DNA of 43,395 nt from Deltaproteobacteria bacterium (GTDB lineage Bacteria; Myxococcota_A; UBA796; SXON01). Positions within the stretch are counted from its first letter, which is position 1; every line of letters begins with the position of its first letter. This document shows positions 34,076 through 43,262 of this stretch, one piece after another. The notes under the pieces were generated by a model, which was not told where the DNA came from, ran no database searches, and was given only the letters and a program-made list of their open reading frames with translations. The translations under genes and the position numbers were made by a program. The DNA lies in NCBI GenBank assembly GCA_014191855.1, contig BJHF01000055.1, forward strand, positions 1-43,395, read 5' to 3'.

Positions 34076-35683
34076 TCACCACGCGCCCCCTGGACCGCCG
34101 TTCGCGCCCGCATCCGCGCGCGAGCCGTCTACGTCGAGATCCGCGCTCGGGCCTGCGTCGATGGCTGGGGAGGTGGCCTGCAGCGTAAAATCGTCGTCGG
34201 TTACGACGTCGTTGCATGTCACGCTGGAGAACAGGGGATCGCTGAGCACCACCGACGAGCCGGAAACGGTGCCCGAACCGAACACCTCTCCGCCCGCGTT
34301 GGCGACGGCGCTCGTGTCCACGCGGAACACACCCGCGGTGTCGAACAGCGCGTTCGCGGAATTCCCGGACGCCGCCGCGCCTTCGAGGGAGGCCAGCGAA
34401 CCATCGACGCCGGATACCTCGGCGCCCACCGGAGAGGAGTTGAGCGCCAGATCGAGGTAGGTGAACAGCGCGTCGCTGTTCCAAAGCGCGAGGTAGAACG
34501 AGCCGCCTTCGCTGGTGGCCGTGTTGCACCACGAACGCACCTGTGAGGCATCGAGCGTGGGTGAGCCGATCCACATCGCCCCGCCATACGACGCCGTGTT
34601 CGCGGCGATCGCGACCTGATCCATCGTGACCGTGCCGGCGTACAGCGCGATGCCGCCGCCAAGCTGGGCGGTGTTGCCCCAAACGGTGCCGCCCGTCCAT
34701 TCCAACGTGCCGTCGACCATGCACAGGCCACCGCCGGCCGCCTGCACCGCCGGTAGAACACCCGTTTCTGTGGGATCCGGCAGGATGTTGCCGGTGATCT
34801 CCACGTCTACCAACTGAAGCGTGCCCGCGGTGATCTGGATGCCGCCTCCTCAAGCCACCACCGTTCGCTCGGCGGCCAGCGGGTCCACGATCATCGTTCC
34901 CGTGCCACCCGTAATGGTGACGCCTTCCAGCTTCACGGTGGCGGCTCCCGTCATCTCCAGGGCCGCCGCGCACCCGGTGGTGTAGTCGGTGGTGCGCGTG
35001 CCGCCGGGACCGGTGATCGTGGTCGAGGCCGCGCCTTCCGCGCCGACGATCCACCCGTCGGCGCCTCCGAGCGTCACGCCGCCCTCGTACGTGCCCGGCT
35101 GCAAGACCACGCACGAGGCCCGGGATCGAACGGCGTACGACAGCGTGGCGTACGGCGCCGTGAGGCTGCCCGGGTTGGCGTCGTCCCCGGTCGCCGCGTC
35201 TACAAAAACCGGATCGGTGGTCGACGTTTCGTCGCAATCCCAGCCGTTTGTCACGAAGCCGGTCCCTGGGTTGCAAGTGTCGGTGATGGTGGCGACTCCG
35301 GCGCCATCCCCGTCGATATCCTCGTGCCACTCGGTCCAATCCGTGAGACCATCGCAGTCGTCGTCGATGCCGTTGGTGCACGTTTCCGTCCTCAGGCTGC
35401 TCCGCGCTGCGTCGTTGTCGTCGCAATCCGCTGCGGTCAAGGCGTAGTTTGTGGGGAGCGGGCACTCGGTGTGCCAGGTGCCAGGGGCGCCGTCGCCATC
35501 GCCATCGGCGTCCGTGAAAAAATACACGGTTTCGTCCACACCATCGCAGTCGTTGTCGAGCGTGTCGCACAGTTCGGGGGCGCCAGGGTACGTGTCCGGG
35601 TCCGTGTCGTCGCAATCCGTGTTGTCGGGCGAGCCGCTCATGTCTGGCGCACACACCTCCACGAGGAGGAGCGCGATGAACAT
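34076..35683 (-). pseudogene. MopE-repeat / beta-helix protein split by an in-frame TGA
   Basis: A 536-codon frame interrupted by a single TGA (TCA on the plus strand at 34850-34852), with the same frame continuing intact on both sides. The 5' part has a hydrophobic lead (MFIALLLVEVC, a weak lipobox), MopE-like repeats (CDTLDNDCDGVDE and CTNGIDDDCDGLTD) and a beta-helix start, PVFVDAATGDDANPGSL. It stops at RTVVA. The next codons read GGGIQITAGTLQLVDVEITG, the expected beta-helix continuation, ending DVDGSRADAGANGGPGG. The paralogue at 17326 ends the same way. A nonsense mutation, a sequencing error or stop readthrough are the possibilities. It lies 27 bp after the big MopE-repeat gene. Confidence 0.82.
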
Positions 35684-35710
35684 CAACGCGGAGGATACTC
35701 CCCTTCGCCG

Positions 35711-38700
35711 CTACATATCAATCGTTACCGCGCCGTGTCCCGACTTCACCGCGGCGGTGGAGCTGGTCGCCGTGCCCGACGAGTCGATGTAGGAGCCGCC
35801 GCCGCCGGCCAACCGGCCGCCATCGCCACCTGAGTAACCGCCGCCGCCGCCGCCGCCGTAGCAGCCATTGCCGGACCCGCCGCCGCCGAAGCCGCCGTCC
35901 GCGCGACCGCAGCCTGCGTTCCCGACCCCGCCGAGCATCCCGTTGCTCCAGCTCTTTCCGCCCTGCCCGCCCCAAGAGGCGGAGTAGGTGCTCTCGCTGG
36001 CGCCGTTGCCGCTGAAACCGGCCCCGCCCGAGCCCCAGGATGTGCCAGACACCACCCCACCGAGGCCAAGCGAAGTGGTTTTCACCCCACACAACGACGT
36101 GGGCGACGACGAGGAGCCGTAACCGCCGTACGTGCTTGAGCGCCCGTCGCAGCCGTTTTGGTACACCGAGAGGCGGGTGCCTCCGCCGCCGCCCGCGACC
36201 ACCAGCGGCGAACCTGCACTGTTCACCACGAAGCTGCCACCGCCGCCGCCGCCGCTGTTCACGCCGCCGGTGCCCTTCTGGCCCACGACGATGTAGAGCA
36301 CGTCGCCGGCGGTGAGGGAGAACGTTCCGGTTGCATAGGCGCCGAGGCCGCCGCTTCGCGAGGGATCGCCCGCGAAGCCCTGGGCGCCCCAGGCCTCGAT
36401 GATGTACGAGCCGGTCGTTGGCACCTCCCATTCCTGGATTCCAGCGCTGACGGTCACCTCGCCGTCAAGCGTGGTGCTCAGGTAGGAGCTGTCGCACTGC
36501 GCTTGCGAGGGCCCGAGGTAGGTGGTCATGCTGCAGTTGTCGAACTCGCGCGCGCCGGACCAGCAGATGTCGGAGCCGCTCACGATGTCGATCGCGCCGT
36601 CGCAATCGTTGTCCACCGAATCGCACACTTCAGAAGCATCGGGGTTGATCGTTGCGTCTGCGTCGTCGCAGTCGCCGTCCGCGCCAACGTAGCCAGCCGG
36701 GATGTCACACGCGTCGAGGGTCACGGTCGAGCCGTACGTGTCTCCGTCCACGTCGGCGTACCAGGTGTCCATCGTCGCGGCGACCACCCCCGGGTCGTCG
36801 TCGTCGGAGAGCCCGTCGCAATCCTCGTCCACATCGGCCGCGTCGCAATTCTCGCTCGCGCCGGGGTGTACGCCGCTGCGGGAGTCGTCGCAATCGGTGC
36901 CGTCGGCGATGTAGCCCGCCGGGGCCTCACACTGCGTAACCACCGAGGCGGGATCGCCGTATCCATCGCCATCGCCGTCGTCATAGCTCGACGTCATGGT
37001 GGTGACGTCCGTGCTCGAATCGTCGTCGTCCGCCGCGCCGTCGCAATCCTCGTCGGTGTCGAGCGCGTCGCACACCTCGTTGGCGCCGGGGTTTACGTCG
37101 GCGCGGGTGTCGTCGCAGTCGGTGTCGTCGGCGACGTACCCGGCTGGTTGGGAGCACGCGAGGCTGATCACCGCCGCGTCTCCGTAGGCGTCGGCATCGG
37201 CATCCGCGTACCAGTTCAGCGCGTCGAACGCCGAGTCGGGGTCGATCACCGTGTCGCAGTCGTCGTCGATGCCGTTGCAGTATTCGGTGGCGCCTGGGTA
37301 CACGGAGGCCGACGTGTCATCGCAATCCGTGTCGTCGGCCACGAAGCCGGCCGGCAGCTCACACGCCGGGGTGGTGGCGGTGGCGTCGCCGAACGTGTCG
37401 GCGTCTGCGTCTGCGTACCAGGTGAGCGCGTCCACCGAGGTGGTGGGGTCGATCACGCCATCGCAGTCATCATCGATGTAGTTGCAGGATTCGGTAGCGC
37501 CCGGGTACACGGCGGGCGCGGTGTCGTCGCAATCAGTCGCGTCGGCAACGTAGCCGGCGGGGTTGGAACAGCTCGCGGTGGAAACGGCCGGGTCGCCAAA
37601 TGAATCGCCGTCTGCGTCTGCATACCAGGTGAGCGAATCCGTTGACGTGTCCGGGTCGACCACCCCGTCGCAATCGTCGTCCACGCCGTTGCAGCGCTCA
37701 GCCGCGCCCGGGTACACGGTCGCTTCGTTGTCATCGCACTCGATACAGGCGGCCCAACCGTCACTGTCAGCATCCGTGTAGGCCACGCTGCCATCGCAGT
37801 TGTAGTCGTTCGGGTCCGCACAGTCGGCTTCCGGCGCGCCGGGGTAGAAGTTGGCGTCGGTGTCGCGACAGTCCGCGCCTACTTCCACCCAGCCGCCGGG
37901 GTTGTTGCACTGCGAAACCGCGGTGGTGTCGTCGCCGTAGGTATCGGCGTCGCCATCGGAGTAGAAAGTGGTGAAGGTCGAGCCGTCCACCGTGCCGTCG
38001 TTGTCGTCCGCGGAGCCGTCGCAGTCCTCGTCGGTGTCGAGCGAGTCACACACCTCCATCGCGCCGGGGTTCACGTCAGCGCGGGCATCGTCGCAATCAG
38101 TGGTGTCAGTCGTGTAGCCAGGCGGCGCCGCGCACGCGCTCGTGGTGTTGTTGAGATCGCCATACCCGTCCGCGTCGGAGTCGGCGTAGAACGGAACGAC
38201 ATCGAAGGAGCTGGTCGGATCCGCAACCCCGTCGCAGTCATCGTCGAGGCCGTTGCACACCTCGGTGCCCTCGGGGGAGATGCTCGGATCGAGGTCGTCG
38301 CAGTCCTCGCACAGCGCCCACCCGTCGGCGTCGTCGTCGGCCCAGGCCGTCTCCCCGTCGCAGTTGTAGTCGATGTTCTCCGTGCAAGGCTCGTTTGCGC
38401 TAGGGTAGAACGCGTCGTTCTGATCGTCGCAGTCGCCCGCCACGACCACCTGACCCTCGGGAGGTTCGCAGTAGTTGAGGCCGGTCGCGTCGTCTCCGAA
38501 GCCGTCCAGGTCGGCGTCCACGTAGTAGGTCGTGGACACACCCTCGTCCACCGCTCCATCGCAATTGTCGTCCACACCATTGCAGATCTCGATTCCGAGC
38601 GGACTGACGGTCGCGTCGACATCGTCGCAATCGCCATCGTCCTCCGAGTAGCCATCCCCGTCGTCGTCGGTGCTTGAGTCGCCCGAATCATCAAGCCCGT

Positions 38701-38794
38701 TCGTCGAGGACGTATCCTCAGTTTTGCCGGTGGTGCCCTCGGGCAGGCAGGCTAACGTGAGTAAAAACGGAAGTCCGTACACGAAGCGCGTCAT
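35711..38794 (-). CDS. Giant MopE-repeat lipoprotein with ALK-like glycine-rich tail
   Basis: A 1027-residue surface protein. MTRFVYGLPFLLTLAC is a lipoprotein signal (Cys16). Roughly a dozen putative metal-binding repeats then run from residue ~45 to ~790. Each combines a DCDD-type calcium-like loop with CNGxDDxCDG or a CDxxDxDEDCDG variant, and a YADADxDxxGD half-repeat follows. The C-terminal 230 residues begin VSAGIQEWEVPTTGSYIIEAWGAQG and continue as a Gly-rich region (GGGGGGSFVV, GGGGGGYSGGDGGRLAGGGGSYIDSSG). This is the pattern of the ALK/LTK glycine-rich region family. Likely role: calcium-dependent adhesion or surface-layer building. ATG 38794 is chosen for the lipobox; upstream codons run into the divergent gene. 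Confidence 0.9.
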   Translation of the reverse strand: MTRFVYGLPFLLTLACLPEGTTGKTEDTSSTNGLDDSGDSSTDDDGDGYSEDDGDCDDVDATVSPLGIEICNGVDDNCDGAVDEGVSTTYYVDADLDGFGDDATGLNYCEPPEGQVVVAGDCDDQNDAFYPSANEPCTENIDYNCDGETAWADDDADGWALCEDCDDLDPSISPEGTEVCNGLDDDCDGVADPTSSFDVVPFYADSDADGYGDLNNTTSACAAPPGYTTDTTDCDDARADVNPGAMEVCDSLDTDEDCDGSADDNDGTVDGSTFTTFYSDGDADTYGDDTTAVSQCNNPGGWVEVGADCRDTDANFYPGAPEADCADPNDYNCDGSVAYTDADSDGWAACIECDDNEATVYPGAAERCNGVDDDCDGVVDPDTSTDSLTWYADADGDSFGDPAVSTASCSNPAGYVADATDCDDTAPAVYPGATESCNYIDDDCDGVIDPTTSVDALTWYADADADTFGDATATTPACELPAGFVADDTDCDDTSASVYPGATEYCNGIDDDCDTVIDPDSAFDALNWYADADADAYGDAAVISLACSQPAGYVADDTDCDDTRADVNPGANEVCDALDTDEDCDGAADDDDSSTDVTTMTSSYDDGDGDGYGDPASVVTQCEAPAGYIADGTDCDDSRSGVHPGASENCDAADVDEDCDGLSDDDDPGVVAATMDTWYADVDGDTYGSTVTLDACDIPAGYVGADGDCDDADATINPDASEVCDSVDNDCDGAIDIVSGSDICWSGAREFDNCSMTTYLGPSQAQCDSSYLSTTLDGEVTVSAGIQEWEVPTTGSYIIEAWGAQGFAGDPSRSGGLGAYATGTFSLTAGDVLYIVVGQKGTGGVNSGGGGGGSFVVNSAGSPLVVAGGGGGTRLSVYQNGCDGRSSTYGGYGSSSSPTSLCGVKTTSLGLGGVVSGTSWGSGGAGFSGNGASESTYSASWGGQGGKSWSNGMLGGVGNAGCGRADGGFGGGGSGNGCYGGGGGGGYSGGDGGRLAGGGGSYIDSSGTATSSTAAVKSGHGAVTIDM

Positions 38795-38836
38795 GGGGCA
38801 ACCGGGGTCGACGAGGAGAATACCACAGGCTTCGCC

Positions 38837-39541
38837 GTGAGATATGAGGTTGTTGTGCCGATCGAGTCCTGGTTCCCGGTGCCCATCTTCTACGAGCGCG
38901 TGCCCGAGGCCCGCGCGATCATCGACGAAACGTTGCCGCACCTCTACCGAATCAGCGAAGGGCGCCGCAAGCACCAGCCGTTGGTCACGGGCGCGGCCTA
39001 CACCGGGAGCAACGCGCCGGACCGGGCGCAGTACCTCTTCAAGTTTCCCGAACTACGCCCGTTGTACGAGATGATCAACGTTCGCGCGAACACCTACGCG
39101 AAGGAGCTGGGGATCGATCTCGACCGAGAGCACATCTACATGGGCCGGAGCTGGGTGAACATCCTCGGCAAAGGCGGCAAGATCGAGAGTCACACCCACG
39201 TCGCAGCCACGTTTTCCGGCGCGTTCTACCTCAAGCTGCCCGATCCGGCCGGCGTCCTGCGCTTCATCGATCCCAAGCAGCCCATACGTCGCGACCCTCA
39301 CTACGCCGCGACGCCGACATTGTTCAATACCGGTCACGTAGACTACCCCGTAGCCGAGGGCCTGCTGCTCCTCTTCCCCGGCTACGCCATGCACGGCATG
39401 CTTGACGAGAACCCGAGTGACACCGACCGCGTGAGCCTCTCCTTCGACTACTTCAGCATCAGCCTCAACGGCCAATCCCCGCCGCCACCGCCGAAAAACC
39501 TCGTGGACAGACTGTGGAAGGAGATCGACGAGGCGGGGTAG
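38837..39541 (+). CDS. Putative 2OG-Fe(II) oxygenase (TIGR02466-like)
   Basis: A 234-residue soluble protein. It begins VRYEVVVPIESWFPVPIFYERV and has SWVNILGKGGKIESHTHVAATFSGAFYLKLP at the core (His119 and His121). LLLLFPGYAMHGM follows (His186), and then an Arg in DRVSLSFDY (Arg198). This arrangement, two metal histidines plus a distal His and an Arg, fits the 2OG-FeII_Oxy_5 family often seen in phage-like and cyanophage contexts. The second residue of the usual HxD/E facial triad is replaced by HTH here, so metal binding needs support. GTG 38837 is 42 bp from the divergent lipoprotein start. Substrate unknown. Confidence 0.75.
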   Translation: MRYEVVVPIESWFPVPIFYERVPEARAIIDETLPHLYRISEGRRKHQPLVTGAAYTGSNAPDRAQYLFKFPELRPLYEMINVRANTYAKELGIDLDREHIYMGRSWVNILGKGGKIESHTHVAATFSGAFYLKLPDPAGVLRFIDPKQPIRRDPHYAATPTLFNTGHVDYPVAEGLLLLFPGYAMHGMLDENPSDTDRVSLSFDYFSISLNGQSPPPPPKNLVDRLWKEIDEAG

Positions 39542-39576
39542 GGTGGGATCGGAGGGGCAAGGGGCGTTGCGCGGAT

Positions 39577-40004
39577 CCCGTTCCCTTCGTCAGGCGCGGT
39601 TCGCGGCGCAACGCGGCGCCGTCGAGAGGGCGGTCGGTCACGGGGGGGGCGCGTTTCTCACAACGGGGCGGGCAAGGGCCGCGCAGGTGGGCGCGATTCT
39701 CACAACGGGGTGGGCGCCGGCTCGCCCCCCGCGTAATGAGAGCGTTTTGGCTAGGTTTTTCTCACATCGCGGCGGGCGAGGGCCTCGCCCTGGCGGTTGT
39801 GAGAGCGTTCGGGCCGAAACGAGCGCACAACGCCGAGATTGACTCTCACATCGCGGGGGGCGGCCGCCCGCCCCGGCGGTTGTGAGAGTGTGTCGCGACA
39901 TATGTGGCGCTGTGGCCGCTGCCGGTGAACCGGGGCTGCGCCTGGCAGAGCGGTTCGTGTTTCCATGACGACCGCGAACCGCCCTGGCCGCGCCTGACAA
40001 CGGG
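39577..40004. repeat. Gene-free block bounded by inverted repeats
   Basis: GTCAGGCGCGG at 39589-39599 and its complement CCGCGCCTGAC at 39988-39998 bound the block. Outside these, CCCGTT (39577-39582) and AACGGG (39999-40004) also match, with six extra bases on the left. TTCGCGG on the inner left (39600-39606) also has a counterpart at 39972-39980. Three large hairpins lie inside. The whole 39542-40046 gap contains no gene I can support. Confidence 0.6.
39656..39888. repeat. Cluster of large TCTCACA/TGTGAGA hairpins
   Basis: Three near-palindromic elements occur at 39698-39741, 39760-39804 and 39843-39888. Each begins TCTCACA and ends TGTGAGA (or TGAGA), enclosing GC-rich complementary arms such as GGGCGAG/CTCGCCC and GGGGCGGC/GCCGCCC-like pairs. 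A half-element lies at 39656. The first is oriented opposite to the other two. A P2-type TGTCGCGACA follows at 39891-39900, the same 10-mer found in arrays A and B. No T-runs suited to terminators are present. Confidence 0.85.
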
Positions 40005-40046
40005 ACCGGGCGGCGCGGTTCGCCAAGCCGATCTCCCCCGCCCCGA

Positions 40047-41756
40047 CTAAACCCGCCCCCCCAAACGAAGGCGCAGGGCATCCAGCCGATTCTGCACCTC
40101 CTCCGTGGTGAGATCGGCGAAGCGTGGGGGAAGCATCCGCCGGGAGCTGGCCTCGAACACGGCGAGCAGCTCCATGTACTCCAGCATGCGGGTGTCGCGA
40201 CTCGGTACGACGTCTTCCAAGGCACGGTTCAAGTCGGCCGCCGCGACGGCGTCCCGGTCCTCCCACGACGCAAAGTTCATCGCGGCGAGCACCACCGCCT
40301 CGATCTCCGCGGCGCTGTAGCCGTGGGTGCGCTGGGCGAAGTTGTCCCAGTCGAGCTTCTTTTTCACGACGAGCTTCGCGCGCTTGGCGATGGCCTGGCC
40401 TACCGCGATGCGCTCCTCGGCGTGTTCCGGGAAGAAGAACGGGATCTTGAGATCGAAGCGGCCCGGGCGCTTCAGGTCGGTGTCGAGTTTGTCGGGTCGA
40501 TTCGTCATCATCACGATCAGCACCCGGCCGCGATGGCGGGTGTCGGACATGAATTCCTTGAGGCGGGCGATCACGCGGGAGGAGGTGCCGCCGTCCCCAT
40601 CGGTGCCCGACGAGAGGCTGCGGTCGGCTTCGTCGATGATGAGCAGGGCGTACCCCAGGCCGTCCACCACCGTGAGGATGCGCTCAAGGTTTCCTTCGGT
40701 GCTTCCTACCCACTTCTCGCGGAAATTCTTGAACTTCAGGCAGGTGAGCCCGCTGGAGGCCGCGAAGGCTTCGGCCACGAACGTCTTGCCGGTGCCCATC
40801 GGGCCCACGAAGATGACACCCATCGGAACGGCGTTTCTCCGCCCGGTTTTGATCGCCTCGGAGATCTTCATCAGCGTGTCTTTTACGCCCTCGTTCCCGC
40901 CTACATCGTCGAACGAGTGCCCGGGATCCACGAACTCGACGAGACCGTGGCACTCCTGCTCGATGATCGCCTTCTTGCGACGGCTCACCGTGCGGAACGA
41001 GATGGTCTCGTTCGTTTGTTTGGCCGTGCGCAGGATGCCGCGGATCTGCGTGAGCGAGAGCCCAGCGGTGAGCTTGCTGAGCTGCTCGTCGGTGAGATCG
41101 CAGGGAACATCGCGACGATCCTGCACACGGAGAAACGCAGCGCGCGTGGCTTCGTCGGGCAACGGAATCGTGAGGGCGGCGACGTTCGCGGAGCCCACGA
41201 GGCGTCGCGACACATCGGCGAGCTGCTCCGACACGAGCACCACCACGCTGTTCCCGCCTTGCAGGCCCGGATCGGAGCCAAGGCGCATGAGGGTAACGAG
41301 GTTGGCTTTCTCGCCATCGCCCATGAAGGCGAGGTCGGCGTTCGGCGCGATGGTTTCCACATAGTCAAGGATTACGGCGGCGTTGTGTGCTTCCGTCGTG
41401 ACCAGATCCTCCACGAGTGGGAGCACCTGGCCGGGGAGGCGTGGCAGCTCGTACACCGTTTCGCGGCCCGAGAGCGTGCGGACGTTGTTGATTCCCCGGA
41501 GGAAGCCGGCCTTGTGCGCCGCGTTCGGGAATTCCAGCCCTTCAGCGAGGTTGTAATACGCCACCACATCCTTGCTGCGCTGGAAGTACCGCTCCAGGAA
41601 CACCCGGAGCGAGACGTAGCGCAGGGTGCCGTCGGCATCGGTCCACGGCTGAACGTCGCGCGTGTTGCCGTGCAGCAGAAACACACAGGCTTCGCCGGCA
41701 AGGTATCGTTGGCGGAGGTCGTCGGCCCAGGCGGGCAGGGAGGGGGCTGGCTTCAT
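40047..41756 (-). CDS. AAA+ ATPase (Ycf46-like)
   Basis: A 569-residue cytoplasmic ATPase. Residues ~1-250 resemble a degenerate AAA domain (VFLLHGNTRDVQPW, no intact Walker A). Residues ~280-470 are an active AAA+ module: FDDVGGNEGVKDTL, Walker A GPMGTGKT (318-325), Walker B LLIIDEAD (371-378) and the second-region-of-homology TNRPDKLDTDLKRPGRFD. A C-terminal small domain (THGYSAAEIEAVVLAAM) ends it. The pattern is like Ycf46-type and CbxX/FtsH-related ATPases that remodel proteins. Its ATG overlaps the stop of the coiled-coil gene (ATGA), so both are cotranslated. Substrate unknown. Confidence 0.88.
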   Translation of the reverse strand: MKPAPSLPAWADDLRQRYLAGEACVFLLHGNTRDVQPWTDADGTLRYVSLRVFLERYFQRSKDVVAYYNLAEGLEFPNAAHKAGFLRGINNVRTLSGRETVYELPRLPGQVLPLVEDLVTTEAHNAAVILDYVETIAPNADLAFMGDGEKANLVTLMRLGSDPGLQGGNSVVVLVSEQLADVSRRLVGSANVAALTIPLPDEATRAAFLRVQDRRDVPCDLTDEQLSKLTAGLSLTQIRGILRTAKQTNETISFRTVSRRKKAIIEQECHGLVEFVDPGHSFDDVGGNEGVKDTLMKISEAIKTGRRNAVPMGVIFVGPMGTGKTFVAEAFAASSGLTCLKFKNFREKWVGSTEGNLERILTVVDGLGYALLIIDEADRSLSSGTDGDGGTSSRVIARLKEFMSDTRHRGRVLIVMMTNRPDKLDTDLKRPGRFDLKIPFFFPEHAEERIAVGQAIAKRAKLVVKKKLDWDNFAQRTHGYSAAEIEAVVLAAMNFASWEDRDAVAAADLNRALEDVVPSRDTRMLEYMELLAVFEASSRRMLPPRFADLTTEEVQNRLDALRLRLGGRV

Positions 41757-43132
41757 CGTGCGTGCAGGAGGATCTCGACGCTCCCGCTATCCGGTCCGGC
41801 AGCCGCGAGGGCTCGGCCGACCGACGGCCCCTCCCCGGGACGCGCGCTGCCACCCTCGCCGGCCTCCAGCACCGCGCCCGCTGGCACGGCGCCCGTGACT
41901 CGCACCTTCACGATCCCCGCGATCGCCACGACCACGGCCCCCTCGCCAAGCTCCACCGCCGCGCGCTCCACCACCACCCCAAGCGGGATGCCGCCCGCAG
42001 GGCAGGCTCGCGCAGTCGGCTGCTTCTTCCCCGGCTCCAGGCACACGACATCGCCAGGGGCGAGCCCCTCGCCGCCCACCCGCACGGCCAGCGTCCGCGA
42101 AACGCCGGCGACGCGCCCCGCGCGCACCGTCGCCATCGCCACCACGCTCCCGCTCTCCTTGTTCCCGACGATCAAGTCGCCGCCTGACCGCGAGTTCACG
42201 AGCAGCGGACCTTCTCTTTTGCTCGCGCCGGCCACCCGGCCCTCAATGTCGTGAACCACGAGCCCGCCGCCCGCCACGTGCAGACCACCCTTCTGAACGG
42301 TGAGCGGCCCGGGCAGCACCTCCGGCGCCGGTGCCACTGCGGCCGGCTGTGCGAGCCGCGCCGTGATCAACTCCAGGGCCTTGCGATACACCTCCAACTG
42401 GCGTTGGAGCAGCAAATTCTGCTCCTCCACGGAGGCCACGCGCGCCTCCACCTCCGCCGTGCCCTTCACCAGCCGCATCGGCCCGCCGTGCCCCTTCTCG
42501 ATCGCCTCGATGCGCTCAAGGATATCGATGATGTCGCCGTCCTGCCCGACGATGTCCTCCAGCTCGTCTTCAAGGCGAAGCACCCGCCCGGCTTCGCCAT
42601 CGTCGAGCCGGGTGAGGCGCTGCTCCACGTCTCGCAGGCGCGCGTCGAGCGTCGAAACCACGCCGCCCCCTTGCTCAATCCGCCGTAGCCGCCGGTGCAG
42701 CTTCAGAACGCGCTTCCGCGCGGAAGCGTCGACGGCGTCGTGGCCGGGGCCGCCTCCCTCCACCGAGCCCTGCATGGCATCCGTCGCGTCCAACCGGGCG
42801 TTGATCGCCCGGACTTGCTCACCGAGGCGCACCGTGGCGCCCGTCATCGGCACCCGCTCGCCGACTTCGGCCAGAGCACCCTCACGGTCGAGGTACACGC
42901 CGAGCCAGCGGGGATCGACAAAGTGTGCTGCATCCAGATCTTCCTCAGAGCCGAGCAGCACCGCATAGCTGCCTCCGGTCGCGACGCGCACGCCGGCGTG
43001 CCGCTCCTCCCACACGTGCGCCACCCCCTCCCGCGCGAGGTGGAGGCGGAATCGGAGATCAAAGTTCCCGGCGGCGACGTCTTTGCCGTCGCTCCGGGCG
43101 AGTCGTCCTTGAAATTCGATGACGTGGGCCAC
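41753..43132 (-). CDS. Coiled-coil protein with beta-rich N- and C-terminal domains
   Basis: A 459-residue protein of unknown family. VAHVIEFQGRLARSDGKDVAAGNFDLRFRLHLAREG begins a beta-rich domain (residues 1-~90). Charged helical residues ~130-290 have heptad-like spacing (RLRRIEQGGG, RVLRLEDELEDIV, VEARVASVEEQNLLLQRQLEVYRKALELI) and should form a coiled coil. The C-terminal ~170 residues are small-residue-rich beta strands (GVSRTLAVRVGGEGLAPGDVVCLEPGK, GIVKVRVTGAVPAGAVLEAGEGG). They look like the trimeric, self-assembling ends of phage tail-fibre proteins. GTG 43132 is chosen because GGAGG lies about four bases upstream. The next gene is the AAA+ ATPase, suggesting assembly or remodelling of a complex. 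Confidence 0.75.
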   Translation of the reverse strand: MAHVIEFQGRLARSDGKDVAAGNFDLRFRLHLAREGVAHVWEERHAGVRVATGGSYAVLLGSEEDLDAAHFVDPRWLGVYLDREGALAEVGERVPMTGATVRLGEQVRAINARLDATDAMQGSVEGGGPGHDAVDASARKRVLKLHRRLRRIEQGGGVVSTLDARLRDVEQRLTRLDDGEAGRVLRLEDELEDIVGQDGDIIDILERIEAIEKGHGGPMRLVKGTAEVEARVASVEEQNLLLQRQLEVYRKALELITARLAQPAAVAPAPEVLPGPLTVQKGGLHVAGGGLVVHDIEGRVAGASKREGPLLVNSRSGGDLIVGNKESGSVVAMATVRAGRVAGVSRTLAVRVGGEGLAPGDVVCLEPGKKQPTARACPAGGIPLGVVVERAAVELGEGAVVVAIAGIVKVRVTGAVPAGAVLEAGEGGSARPGEGPSVGRALAAAGPDSGSVEILLHAR

Positions 43133-43262
43133 TCTGCCTCCGTCGAAGTTGTACCGGCTGGGAGGATAGCGGATCGGGCTGAGGGGGAGCATCTCGATGG
43201 GGGCGACGCCGCGCGATCCGGGTCGATAGAGGGCGCTTTTCGGGGCGAGGGACTCGGAACGT

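Noticed and set aside
34850..34852. Selenocysteine or stop-readthrough function for the TGA
   Set aside because: No selenocysteine-insertion hairpin was seen after it, and a glycine-turn position suits no catalytic Sec. A nonsense change or error is simpler.
36158..37603. 481-codon plus-strand frame opposite the MopE-repeat gene
   Set aside because: The opposite strand gives a periodic protein with lipobox and MopE repeats; this frame is the complement of that repetition.
40323..42254. 643-codon plus-strand frame
   Set aside because: Antisense to the AAA+ and coiled-coil genes, which have clear motifs and a start/stop overlap.
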